DNA of 64,000 bases from Metellina segmentata (GCA_947359465.1 OX375882.1:58244031-58308030), one strand, 5' to 3'; shown: positions 42,413-54,359, counted from the stretch's first letter. Notes: generated by a model not told the origin, from the letters alone. Numbers and translations are program-made.

Positions 42413-44224
42413 TAGCCCACTTCTCCACTACTTTCAATTCAAGTTATCTTTCCTATAAAACAAGATAAATAGCCCTTTTTGTGTTCATAATCAATATCTT
42501 CGTCAAATGCGGCTAAATTCGAATTGCGAAAATGTAAAAGTTATAATTGAAAACTTATTTATTTGAAGAAAATCGCATTTAAGGTATCGATCTTGGGTAA
42601 AATTTTCCCTCAGATTTCAAATCCGATGAAATTTTCACTCTATCTTTAACGATCGAGAAGATACAAACTTGGACTAGAAAATAAAAAAGACCTTTTGTTT
42701 TTGTTTCTTGAATTAAAATAAACCACGACAAATTGTTTGTGAGGAAATAACTTCGAAGCAGATGGCAGATGACTATAAAGTTTGAATGGGTCAAACTTTT
42801 CTTGATCCACTAAAACGTTGATCAACTCAATTGAAACAAAAGTTCACACTATAGTTTTCATTCAACTTTTATAATCGGTCAATTAAACTTGATTCGGGAG
42901 AACGCGCATTCGGTAAGATTGTCTTATAACGTGTCAAAATATGTTTGTTTTGAATATGAATTTTTTTTCTCAGTTATATTAACTGTAGATGGCGATAGTG
43001 TTTCTCCCACGGAGCGTGTTTTCTATAACTATCCCGGATGTGACATCACTTAGTTTGTTTCTCCAAACTGATTTCAATTTGAATTAGAGAGTACAATAAG
43101 AAATTTAAAATAATTTATTTCGATAAGTGGGATTTGCAAACGCCAATTAAATTCAACTCCAAATTTCGCCAAAAATGCAGTAAATTACTTTTTGAGGTAA
43201 CCCTAATGTGTATCATGTGGAAGAAAAATATTCTCTTTGCGTCGTCTTTATCGTTTGTTTACTCTGAATATCCTTCTCTTTGTTTTACCCGTAGGACATA
43301 CACAATGACTAAATAACAAGATATGTTGGTTTAGAGGATCCGCGAAGAAAGATTCTGTGCGTGAGAGCTCCAAGCAACACTCGGAAGTATGCAATTTTGA
43401 ATATGAAGATTCTCGTGCTTGCGAAAAGTATAAATACTGTGCAACCAACTAGAAATAGGCAGTTAACATAGATATATTGTACTGCACACATAGTCCCATT
43501 TATGTTAATGTCAGGTTCGATCCATTCCTTGGTGTCATTCTCTCTTCTGTGTCAATATGCTTTCATTAGGTATGTTGATACACTTGACGTTGCATAGCAG
43601 GCTAAACAACGGCAAGCTATGTACAACGTCAAGTCTGATACAACGTTAAGGGGTTCAATTTATCCCTTTAACCATAAAACCTAACCCATATATAATGTTA
43701 CATTTTGTTTTGATGAATATTTTTAAACGTTTCAGTTTTTCTTTGTTACATAAGAAGCAGTAGCTTACATGCCGCGATCAAAACACCATTTGATACACTA
43801 ATATGAGAGATCTTATAAGATAGAGATCAAAACCACGTCAGCATTCCTGATAATAGGTACATAAAGCCATGGTACTAGGTACCTAGGTCGAGTCCTAACT
43901 TAGAAAACAACCCGACACCATGGCTGTGGTGGAGGGTATACGGCGGTATACGCCGTATACCCTCTGGTTCTTTTTAGCAAATTCCGTATACCCTCTGCGT
44001 TTACTTAAAAACTACGCACACGCTTTGCTTTCCCTAAAAAACTAGGGGCTCCCCCCCCCCTGCTCGCTTTAGCTCGCCAAACGTTGGTTAGCAAATAGTC
44101 CAGATTTTGGACAATTCGGGATTTCAGAATACGAATTTGGGACTTTGTACTGTATATGCTAAAAGAAATTATTTGGAAAAAACTAAATGTTTGCTTCAGC
44201 TACAAATATATATTAAATACATTA
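42413..44224. other. unannotated stretch
   Basis: At 42570-42660 is a scrap shared with 4910-5040 (second Helitron-like family). At 43932-43964 is a perfect hairpin (see findings). A C10 run is at about 44050-44060. No gene is recognised. Confidence 0.4.
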
Positions 44225-45919
44225 TCTATATAAATAAGAATGGAGTGTTTGTTTGTACATTCAATATTTTCGACCCATTTCAAGTTTTCTATCCGTTTTG
44301 GACCCTTCTGATGCCGAATCCGCCTTTTTTTCGTTTGGTGTCTGTCTGTCTGTCGGTCCGTCTGTCTGTCTGTCTGTATGTATGTTGTGCCCTATACACG
44401 TCCACGCGGTTTGAGATATTTTCATGAAAATTTGCATACAGTGAGTACTTATCTTCATTTAGTGAGTGGCATTGGTTGCGAAAGTCTGTCTGTCCGTCCT
44501 TCTGTTCTATGCTCGATTTTGTGTTTGTGTGTTTGTGTAGCCATCACATGAATTGTATTCCAGATATTTGATTGCATTGTATTTTATTTTATACATTATC
44601 TATTACTTTAGTGAACGCAATATTAAACATTTCTTTATTGTTATATTTAGTTGAGTTTCATGCTAAAACACCTGAGTAAGTATACTTAAATCAACCATAA
44701 TTTGGTAGTTTTGTAAAAATTGGAATGTCTATTGAATATTATGATTACTTCGATTGCTTTACCAGTACTGCTAAAAAAGTAATTATTCTTCAAAAAATTA
44801 TTTTTTTTGTATGGAATTTCATCTCTGATACTTCATTTATTTCGAGTCTTATTTTTATTCTTTGCGCAATGAAAACGATTTCCGAATATTTGGGACAGAC
44901 GATATTTTTCAATGAAATGAGAATGAACATGATCGCGCGAGCAGTGATATTTTTTCTGGTTCTTTCGCTCTGAATTAATTTCACATTTCTAAATTTTGTA
45001 CACTTTTAGTTGTAAGTTGTGGCAACTGTGCGAGATCAAGAGATAAAATTGAATCACAAATTAAGATCTTTAGAACAATTTTTTGCGACATCTTTTATTT
45101 TGTTTTACTTCGCTGTTTCCAGTTTTAAATATTTATTATTTTAATAAATGTGTTTTCCTTCTCATCACACGCAATAGCACCACAAAGTATTAGACTTAAA
45201 AATGTTAGGTAAGTCAGTATAAATTTTCAGTAAATTTTAAGTGTAGTTATGCCATTATTGAAAGAGTAATGCCGTTATTTAAAGAATAATGCCGTTATTT
45301 AAAGAATAATGCCGTTATTTAAAGAATAATGCCGTTATTTAAAGAATAATGCCGTTATTTTAAAGAATAATGCCGTTATTTAAAGAATAATACCGTTATT
45401 GAAAGAATAATAATGTTTATTAATCCAAACTGGAACTTTTTCCAAAATTAAAAAATTTGTTGTAATAATGACAGGAGAAGATTGCAAAATTTCACAATGT
45501 CGCATACCGGAGGCAAGAGTGCCACAAGTAAAAAAATATTGTTTTGTTGACTATGAGTGCGAGAGCACTCGCCATAAATCGTAATTTTAATTAATTGAGT
45601 TGAACATGAAAAGAACTTAAGAAAGGGAATTCCAAATCTTCCTATAAATCGTCTTTTATAGTAGTAACCTTAGTATCACCTTTCGTCATTTTGTAGCTTT
45701 GTCATACAGCAATTGTAAGATGTATGTGAAATGTATTACATGAATGGTTATGCATGTGTAGGATTTGTGTCCAAATTAAGTTGTAGAAAATATAAAGATG
45801 GCGAAAGATGTTAAAATAAATTTTTATTCTACAAAAAACGTAAGTCATTGTATAATTTGATTATCTCTTCAATCTAGAGTAAACCAATTCAAACCGAGTA
45901 AGGTCGGGTATTTTGCTAG
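44225..45919 (+). mobile_element. non-autonomous Helitron (first family), tandem copy 1
   Basis: It begins after A with TCTATATAAATAAGAATGGA and ends GAGTAAGGTCGGGTATTTTG plus CTAG at 45916-45919. A small hairpin CCGA/TCGG (45894-45907) stands 8 bp before CTAG. Inside are CTGT-rich simple repeats (44340-44380), an AT-rich middle, the 20-bp minisatellite (45250-45415) and TATGAGTGCGAGAGCACTCG. No Rep or helicase motif is visible. The next copy starts at the very next base. Confidence 0.88.
45250..45415 (+). repeat. 20-bp minisatellite inside Helitron copy 1
   Basis: About eight units of AATGCCGTTATTTAAAGAAT. One unit has an extra T. Confidence 0.92.
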
Positions 45920-47449
45920 TCTATATAAATAAGAATGGAGTGTTTGTTTGTACATTCAATATTTTTGACCCATTTCAAGTTTTCTATCCGTTTTGGACCC
46001 TTCTGATGCCGAATCCGCCTTTTTCTCGTTTGGTGTCTGTCTGTCTGTCTGTCCGTCTGTCTGTTTGTCTGTCTGTATGTTGTGCCCTATACACGTCCAC
46101 GCGGTTTAAGATATTTTCATGGAAATTTGCATACAGTGAGTACTTATCTTGATTTAGTGAGTGGAATTGGTTGCGAAAGTCTGTCTGTCCGTCTTTCTGT
46201 TCTATGTTCGATTTTGTTTTTATGTGTTTGTGTAGGCATCACATGAATTATATTCCAGATATTTGATTGCAGTATATTTTATTGTATACATTATCTATTA
46301 ATATAGTGAATGCAATATTACACATATCTTTATTGTTATATTTAGATAAAAATTATATTTTTTAATGAAATTTCAGCTCTGATACTTCATTTATTTCGAG
46401 TCTTATTTTTGTTCTTAGCGCAATGAAAACGATTTCAGAATATTTGAGACAGACGATATTTTTCAAGGAAACGAGAATGAACAAGATCGCGTGAGCAGTG
46501 ATATTTTCTGTTTCTTTCGCTCTGAATAAATTTCACATTTCTAAATTTTGTGCACTTTTAGTTGTAAATTGTGGCAACTGTGCGAGATCAAGAGATAAAA
46601 ATGAATCACAAATTATTATCTTTAGAACAATTTTTCCGACATCTTTTAATTTGTTCTATTTCACTGTTTTCTGTTTTAAATATTTATTATTTTAATAAAT
46701 GTGTTTTCCTTCTCATTACACGCAACAGCACCACAAAGTAGTAGACTTAGAAATGTTAGATAAGTCAGTATAAATTTTATGTAAATTTTAAGTGTACTTA
46801 TGCCATTATTGAAAGAATAATGCCGTTATTTAAAGAATAATGCCGTTATTTAAAGAATAATGCCGTTATTTAAAGAATAATGCCGTTATTTAAAGAATAA
46901 TGCCGTTATTTAAAGAATAATGTCGTTATTGAAAGAATAATAATGTTTAAAAATCCAAACTAGAATTTTTTCCAACATTGAAAAATTCGTTGTAGTAATG
47001 ACAGGAGAAGATTGCAAAATTTCACAATGTCGCATACCGGAGGCAAGAGTGCCACAAGTAAAAAAATATTGTTTTGTTGACTATGAGTGCGAGAGCACTC
47101 GCCGTATATCGTAATTTTAATTAATTGAGTTGCACATGAAGAGAACTTAAGAAAGGGAATTCCAAATCTTCCTATAAATCGTCTTTTATAGTAGTAAACT
47201 TAGTATCACCTTTCGTCTTTTTGTAGCTTTGTCATACAGCAATTGTGCGATGTATGTGAAATGTATTACATGAATGGATATGCATGTGTAGGATTTGTGT
47301 CCAAAGTAAGTTGTAGAAAATATAAAGATGGCGAAAGGTGTTAAAATAAATTTTTATTCTACAAAAAACGTAAGTCATTATATATTTTGATTATCTCTTC
47401 AATCTAGAGAAAACGAATTCAAACCGAGTAAGGTCGGGTATTTTGCTAG
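45920..47449 (+). mobile_element. non-autonomous Helitron (first family), tandem copy 2
   Basis: It starts TCTATATAAATAAGAATGGA immediately after the CTAG of copy 1 and ends with CTAG at 47446-47449, followed by T. The parts are in the same order as in copy 1. It is about 165 bp shorter, mainly in the AT-rich middle around 46340. A head-to-tail pair without intervening bases is a recognised outcome of rolling-circle transposition or of insertion beside a resident copy. Confidence 0.88.
46805..46945 (+). repeat. 20-bp minisatellite inside Helitron copy 2
   Basis: About seven units of AATGCCGTTATTTAAAGAAT. Confidence 0.92.
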
Positions 47450-47619
47450 TTATATATATATCTGAATGAATTAATTAAAAATATAACTGTGTTTATCGTC
47501 TGCGCGAGTTGCAAATTAGTAACCCGTTGAACCATAAGACTCGCTATCTACCAATCACAAAACGAATAAACCTGAAAAAGGTTACAATTTTTTTTTTATA
47601 ATAGAAAGATGTACTTTTT

Positions 47620-48771
47620 TATAACATGTAACACAACCACAAAGTATTTGACTTAAAGTGGCAGTTAAGTCAGAATAAAGCACATTTTAAGCGTAATTAT
47701 GACATTATTGACAGAATTATTCCGTTATTGAAATAAAAATAATCGAAATTCGACAATAGTACATGCCTGATGCAAGAGTGCCACAAGTAAAAAAATATTG
47801 TTCTGTCGACAATGTGTGTGAGAGCACTCACCGTAAATTGGCCACACCTTTCGTCATTTTGCAGCTTTGTCATACAGCTAGGGTGCGATGTATGTGAAAT
47901 GTATTACATGACTGAATGTTAGGGTGAGTCGAAAAAGGTTTTTTTTTTGCTATCACATTTAAATAGTGCGGAAAAGTTGGCTCATTCAGTAAAACTAATG
48001 TGTAAATAATTTCATCCCGATTTATTGATATCTTTTGCTTTTCCAAGGGGTTCGAACCCTCCAAAAAGATCAAATTTCGGGCTTTTTTTTTATTAAAAAA
48101 AAATGTTTACAATTACGTTCTAATAGTGCTCAAAAGTAAGCTAATATATTTAATATTAACGGTAAAAAAATTGTTTAGATCAGTACACATCTTCTGCCTC
48201 CCCAACAGGGCCAAATAGCACAAAAAACTGAAAAAATGACATCTTTGCAAAATATCGACTTTTGCAATTACGGTAAAAACTGGTGATCAGTTTTTTCTGT
48301 TATTTGTCCCCGTTGTGTGTGTGTGGGAAGACAGTAGATATGTACTGATCTAAATAATTTTTTTACCGTCAATATTGAATGCATGAGCTTACTTTTGCGC
48401 ACTATTAAAACGTAATTGTAAGCACTTTTATTTTTTATAAAAAATGCTCGAATTTTGATCTTTTTGGAGGGTTTGAACCCCTTGGAGAGGCAAAAGATAT
48501 TAATAAATCGAGATGAAATTTTTACATATTAGTTTTACTGCATGAGCCAACTTTTCCGCACTATTAGAATGTGATAGCAAAAAAATAACCCTTTTTCGGC
48601 CCACCCTACTGGATATGCTTGTGTAAGAATTGTGTCCAAAATAAGTTGTAGAAATTATAAAGATGGCGAAACATGTTCAAATATTATTTTATTCTACGAA
48701 AGACGTAAGCTATCAACTCTTCAATCTACAGCTAACCAATTCAAACCGAGTAAGGTCGGGTATTTTGCTAG
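47620..48771 (+). mobile_element. Helitron (first family), 3' half carrying a fold-back element
   Basis: Homology starts near CACAACCACAAAGTATTTGA and ends with GAGTAAGGTCGGGTATTTTG and CTAG at 48768-48771. The minisatellite is reduced to one or two diverged units. The fold-back element 47920-48608 splits it at the point corresponding to ACATGAATGGATATGC in the intact copies. It is more diverged than the tandem pair, so older. Confidence 0.75.
47920..48608. mobile_element. fold-back (long inverted repeat) element
   Basis: Two arms of about 300 bp are imperfect inverted copies. TAGGGTGAGTCGAAAAAGG at the left matches TAGGGTGGGCCGAAAAAGG read inward from the right. Matching inner blocks are GCTATCACATT..TAATAGTGCG, AAAAGTTGGCTCAT and AAGGGGTTCGAACCCTCCAA. 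The flanks CTGAATGT and CTGGATAT look like an 8-bp target duplication with two changes. Eight bases and TAGGG ends would suit hAT, but the class is uncertain. No coding capacity. Confidence 0.8.
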
Positions 48772-48949
48772 TATAATATATGTTTGTGTGACACATCCTA
48801 ATATCCTCAAACAATAAATATGAAATAAAACAACTTTAAATGTTTTTTTTTGAATCTTTGATCTTTTATGATGTTGCCATTCTACGGAAAACATTAATAA
48901 TTATCTGTCATTAAATGGATTTTTAAATGTTATAGATTGGATTTTAAAA
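48772..48949. other. short unannotated stretch
   Basis: Nothing recognised. Confidence 0.35.
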
Positions 48950-49085
48950 TTCGGGCCTCGTCCAAAAATTGCAAAAAATTCGTACTACCAGTGTGCCAAA
49001 TCCCATTACTGTAAGAGCCATAGATTCGTCAGGAACTTAAACATAACAACAAACAGTCAAACACTTCCCTTTATAATAATAGAGA
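48950..49085 (-). mobile_element. Helitron-like 5' end (second family)
   Basis: Minus strand: TCTCTATTATTATAAAGGGA at 49085, then CCTGACGAATCTATGGCTCT, ATGGGATTTGGCACACTGGT and GACGAGGCCCGAATTTTAAA. The copy stops there, as the 3' part is missing. Confidence 0.65.
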
Positions 49086-49149
49086 TGCATTTGCGTGTGT
49101 GCACATATCCCAACCCCCGTAGAAAGTGTAAGTAGTAAGCATATGTTTC

Positions 49150-49279
49150 ACTATGGAAAAAATTCTACCGGCGCTCGTGGTATACCCTCTGTTTTTTTTA
49201 CGACTACAGCACTGCCCGACACTAAGATGGATCCTAATCCGAATTTCTGCAGCGTCCAAATACTCTTGTCCACATAGTG
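49150..49279 (-). mobile_element. Tc1-like transposon, terminal fragment (first family)
   Basis: The right end is TAAGATGGATCCTAATCCGA, ATTTCTGCAGCGTCCAAATA and CTCTTGTCCACATAGTG then TA at 49280-49281. It matches the right end of the copy at 500-1056. No left end is visible. Confidence 0.65.
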
Positions 49280-49309
49280 TATATCAGTGTAACTTACTGG
49301 ATATAGCTA

Positions 49310-49465
49310 TCTTGATGGATAAGGTTTCTCGTCATTAGATGAAATGGCCAGATCTTATTTCTTCATAACAAAATCTATAGTATCGTGATTCCGAGGTATC
49401 TCGTGAATAGGAAAATTGGTTAGATCTCGATGAACGAGATATCTTTGTCGAAGCGACTTTAATGA
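49310..49465 (-). repeat. palindromic repeat family copy
   Basis: GATGGATAAGGTTTCTCGTC, TTCCGAGGTATCTCGTGAAT and GATGAACGAGATATCTTTGT followed by CGAAGCGACTT: three modules of the family. Confidence 0.7.
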
Positions 49466-51694
49466 TTAATCGGTAACTGATGGGGCAAACTTTTGGAGAG
49501 TTGCCTGGATACAAATTCCTTTTAAAAAGTTACAAATTAAACTTTCTGAAATCGACCTGCTATTTTAAGGGTGATTGTTTATTCGTAGAAGCCTTCGAGC
49601 GTTCCACCACACCTGCTTCCACGGTTCCAATCAAGAATTCCGTTCTTTACATCCCATGCTAACCTACCAGGATAACAGTATACGAGAAATATTGTCTGTC
49701 AAAAATACATTCCCGCTATCTCGGTCCATTTTTTCTGCCACACAAGATTCCTTCATAAATCTATGACCTGGAAATAAGTATCTCCGGGTAGCGTGCTAGC
49801 GGAGAATACCAAATCCCCCTTGGAGGGGAAAAAAGCTCGACCGTTTTTTCACTCATCCCCTTAACTAGGGCGTTGCCAAACCAGGAAAAAGAAAAGAACG
49901 CAAAAAAAAAAATACAAAAATTAACTTCGCGAAGCCCCGCAAGAAAGCGTCTAAGATCCTCTTTAATTATAGATAGTAACCCTCTTAGCAAGGCCTGTAA
50001 AGTTCTCGGAGCTATTATTACCGAACCCACCTTTCTTCGGGAGGATGATAAAAGCACCCAAAGTCTGTGACGACGTGTGCATTTAAAGTGGTAAAAAAAG
50101 AAGTGGCGGGACAGTTAAGGTGGGCAGTGGGTTTTTAAGAAGGCTGGATTCTTAGTTCCATTTTGAGATGCTATGATTAAGTAAACTGCGGGTAGTAGAG
50201 AAAGAGAGAGTCGCTATTATATGTGGTGTTGATTATCTTCCTCTTTTTAAAAATTTATATTTATTTGCTTGAATTAGAAATTTATTAAAATGACTTTCGA
50301 TCTGTTATTTTCGAGCATTTTTTTTTTCACCGCGAAACGGGTTCTTAACTATTTACTTTTCATGTAATGAACTTTTTCTCATTTTGAATTATTCATGTTT
50401 ATTTTAACACTGGCTTTTACATGCTTTCTTCTAGAGTCTTATAAAATATCTTACCATTACACACGTAATAATTTTATTCATTTTTTAATGCGAATACGTG
50501 AAAAAACAAAAAATTAACTGTTTTAAAAATATCAAAGGTTAATATGTCATGATTATGGGATAAGCAAAAATGACTGAATATGAGATACTTGCCTAATATC
50601 AGATACTCCTGTATATTTACCATACAACTGGATGTGTCATAAATTATTAGCTAGAGAGACTGTAGAGTCATCACAAACATAACCTTCCCCTTTGCAAGCC
50701 GACCCATACTTTAGTAACAACCTAGAAGGGCACATTGCTTGAAAGAATTTAGAAGACTTCTTTTTGACTGGTCGTTAAAAATTTAAGGTAACTTATTAAG
50801 TGAAATACAAAGTTTTTATATGAATAAATAAGTTTTATATTAACCTTTACGATGCGGTAGATTGAATTCTGTTACCACTAAAATATCGCTTACATCAGCG
50901 TCATGGTAGTGGTGCATGTTATCCCCCTTTTGAGTGACAGCTGGCATCTCGATCACTATTTACGAACTGTCAGCGACTGACCTTCTAGACGATCCCTTCT
51001 TTTGTTCGTTGGCCCTCTACCCTGTCGACCGTGAGGTGTGAACGCTTTAGGGAAAGCAGAAAGTCGTCAGGTGATATCTCTTCTCACACCAAACTATACT
51101 ATGTAAGGAAAGCGTCAGTCGTAAATGCTACTCACGGCCCTATCAAGTTATGTAATTAGGTATGGGACTCGGAGAATCAGTAGTAAAGTCGTACAGTGGG
51201 ACGATTGAAAAAAATTTAAGCGCCTCAGCATAAAGGTTAAATATATATTTTTGTCGCTCTTGTATTGTTTTGTCATTGTGAATGTCAATATCATATTAAG
51301 AAAAATTGGTCACTCACATTGTGCAACATTTTTCCTTTCAACCTTTCGAACCAGCTTTAGTCACAGTGTTGAAACTCAGAAAGATGTTTGCGTAGTCAGT
51401 GTTGGATTGGAATAAAACTTAGCTTTCTTCATCTCTATGTGGGTTGCCACATTGAGATGAAGAAATGATTACCATATCCATAATTGCATCAGAAATGTCA
51501 TAAATTAGTACATTGTACAGTCACTACTTACGGCAATACATTTAGATATAAGACTAGGACGGGATAGGATCAAATAAAGTCCCGATGGAAAATTATTTGT
51601 GAACTCACTTGTCAAATTTTTAAAATTATGCCGTTTGAATGAAATAAACATAAGCCGTTTTATCATTTATACGATCAAACGGTTGAAAATCTTT
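49466..51694. other. unannotated stretch of ordinary complexity
   Basis: 49480-50200 is less AT-rich than its surroundings, with overlapping open frames on both strands (49761-50057 minus, 49873-50070 plus) that I do not recognise. It may be unique host DNA. 50577-50640 shares a 50-bp block with the window end. Confidence 0.35.
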
Positions 51695-52420
51695 GCCCCC
51701 TAACATATTAAACGTAAATGCTCGTATATTACACAAGAAAACACTAAACCTTATATAATCCATTCGCGGTGAGACTTCAAACAAATACTTCGCATTAAAT
51801 GTACTAAACGCAAATATATTACTCCAGAAAAACACAAAAACCCTCTCCAATCCAATCGCGGTGAGACGTTAAACAAATACTTCGCATTAAATGTATTAAC
51901 TGCAAATGTATTACTCCAGAAAAACACAAACCCTCTCAAATCCAATCGCGGTGAGACGTTAAAAAAATACTTCGCATTAAATGTATTAAACGCAAATATA
52001 TTACTCCAGAAAAACACAAAGCCTTCTCCAATCCATTCGCGGTGAGACGTCAAACAAATATGTTCGTATTAAATGTATTAAACGCATATATATTACTCCA
52101 GAAAACACAAAACCATATACAATCCATTCGCGGTAAGACGTCAAACAAATACCTCGCATTAAATGTATTAAACGCAAATATATTACTCCAGAAAAACACA
52201 AAACACTCTCCAATCCAATCGCGGTGAGACGTTAAACAAATACTTCGCATTAAATGTATTAACCGCAAATATATTACTCCAGAAAAACACAAACCCTCTC
52301 AAATCCAATCGCGGTGAGACGTCAAACAAATACTTCGCATTAAATGCATTAAACGCAAATATATTACTCCAGAAAAATAGAAAACCCCCTCCAATCCATT
52401 CGCGGTGAAGCGTCAAACTC
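51695..52420. repeat. 91-bp tandem array
   Basis: The word CAWTCGCGGT occurs at 51761, 51853, 51943, 52034, 52125, 52216, 52306 and 52397, giving steps of 90-92 bp, mostly 91. Each unit continues GAGACGTCAAACAAATACTT, CGCATTAAATGTATTAAACG, CAAATATATTACTCCAGAAA. Two monomer types alternate at the junction word (CCATTCG / CCAATCG). All minus frames are open for long runs, giving several spurious 70-100-codon frames. Confidence 0.93.
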
Positions 52421-53040
52421 AAGATTATCGTGAACTTTTTTCACAAGACGAAATAAAATCCCCTAAAGTAGCTTTTGACTTTAACCAATTCCCGTCACCA
52501 ATTATACTAATAGTAAAGCATAATAAGCGCACATGAATTGTTCCTTTCGCAGATAGGTTAATACCGACAATGTTAAAACTCGGGAGAGTAAACTAGTGTC
52601 ACATTGTTTAACTCTAAGCTGTAATGAGATCTTTCTGTAAAACTTTAAAGAGCACTCAAGTGGCCATGAGAGAAGGATGATAAATTATCTCAGGTAAGCA
52701 GATAAATAGGAAACGATCAATTGGGACTCGGATTAATACGTGAATTTCTATTCGTTTTGATGAGAGCATTTAAATATTCTCCCCGATGATTGGTATTTAA
52801 CCTTCCAGTGGTCACGCCCTCTAAACCAACGTGAGAGGTCGCGGGTATTTCTTATATACATTATTTTAAAATGTAAAATTAAATGTAAAGGGTGTTAAAA
52901 TTTAAAATGTAAAGGGTGTATTTATTGAAATTATGCTTTAAAGAATTTCAATGCAGTTTATTAAAGAAAGATTTTGTTAATATCGCGCGCGATATAATTA
53001 TTTAAAGAAATGCTATTCAAATTTTTATATTATTTCTTTA
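52421..53040. other. unannotated stretch
   Basis: Near 52890-52935 AAAATGTAAAGGGTGT is repeated. Nothing else recognised. Confidence 0.35.
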
Positions 53041-53837
53041 TCTCTAATATGATAAAAGGAAGTGTGTTTGCTTGTTTGTTTTCTGCATGCAAAGTGCTGT
53101 CGAATCTATGACACCTACGGTAATGGGATTAAGCATGTCGGTAGTCCCAATTTTTTGCAAATTTAGGGTCCCGGCGAATTTTAAAATTCTATCTAGAACA
53201 TTTTTAGATGAATTTAGTAGTTTTTCACCATTCTTTCTTTTTTCGGAAATGAAGAAGCATCAAAATTTAGACTTTTCTCCCTCATGTCATTATTGACGTC
53301 AGCCTTTGGAACCATGGCTAGTTTTTTTTACCTTCCGTCTCGACGGCTTATTTCCGAGGTGAACCTAGACGGATTCTTTCCGAGGTGGACCGAGGTCAAC
53401 AGAAAAAAGAAAGGAAATATTGGTAAAATAAGTCTTCCAAAACGTTGAGTATTCCTCTGAGTTGATCACGTGACATCCCGAAACTCGTTTCGCGCCGGAA
53501 CCTGTATTTCTCGTGAGCCTTGATCGAGGTACGGGTGATCCGAATGACGGAAGGTGAAAAAAACTGGTTCCTAAGGCCGACGTCAGTGGATAGGTTGAGA
53601 ATATCAAAATCGAGAGGCTTCTTCCTTCTCCGGATCGGAAGAAAGGATAATATGAAAAACTAATAAATCAATTTTAAAATGTTCTAGAGTAAATTTTAAT
53701 ACATTTTTTTCGGGCACGATAGAAAAATCTCAAAAAATACCTGTGTGCCAAGTCTCATTATTGTAAGTGACTTAGATTCATCAGGACAGTCCACACACGC
53801 AGACACACACAAACACTTACTTTTATAATAGTAGAGA
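53041..53837. mobile_element. Helitron-like element with two 5' ends, head to head
   Basis: Left: after A, TCTCTAATATGATAAAAGGA leads into GTCGAATCTATGACACCTAC. Right, read inward from 53837: TCTCTACTATTATAAAAGTA, then CCTGATGAATCTAAGTCACT. Both are the 5' end of the second Helitron-like family, in inverted orientation for about 160 bp. The centre (53300-53640) holds repeats of CCGAGGTGRACC and no open frame of note. Neither edge shows a CTAG end. Confidence 0.65.
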
Positions 53838-53984
53838 TCAAAAGTGTGAAGAGTTATTCTTACAGCGAATTACGCTGCCCCTTTTGATTGTTAGAATTAG
53901 CGTTCATTTCGTTGACAGGATGTTTTTCCCCAAATTGCTAATTAATCGCCTCATTCAACCATTAATTGACTAGAACGTGAATTT

Positions 53985-54170
53985 TTGCAATCCTCCAAGT
54001 GATTTCGACGAGATATCTTGTTTAGCCAGATCAGATTAATTTTGATAATGACAAGATCAAGATCTGGGGGGGGGTCAGTTTCCTTCCAATGACAAAGATC
54101 CCTCTTCATTAAAATATTGTCAGTTTCATTAATGATGAAATATCTCTTCTCACTGAGACTTTTCACCAAT
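53985..54170 (+). repeat. palindromic repeat family copy
   Basis: CCTCCAAGTGATTTCGACGA, GATATCTTGTTTAGCCAGAT, TTTTGATAATGACAAGATCA and GATGAAATATCTCTTCTCAC appear in order. Confidence 0.75.
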
Positions 54171-54359
54171 ATCTGTCAAATGTGTGCACACAAATGTGCA
54201 TCTATGGAATTGCCACATCCAATCGAAATACGAAAAGCATCTTTTGGGGTGGGTTTTAGACAAGAAACTACGTGGAATGATTATAAATGTTGTCTATAGA
54301 ATAATGTTAGTATTATGTTATAGTATTATGTTGTCTGTATAGGATATTCCTATGCAAGT

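Noticed and set aside
49761..50070. Overlapping 98- and 65-codon frames on opposite strands in less AT-rich DNA, possibly a host exon.
   Set aside because: Neither shows a recognisable domain or clear splice context. I leave it as unannotated DNA.
51626..52422. Several minus-strand frames with FVFFWSNIFAFNTFNAKY repeats, looking like a repetitive membrane protein.
   Set aside because: They are the translation of the 91-bp tandem array in all three phases. The phase changes from unit to unit.
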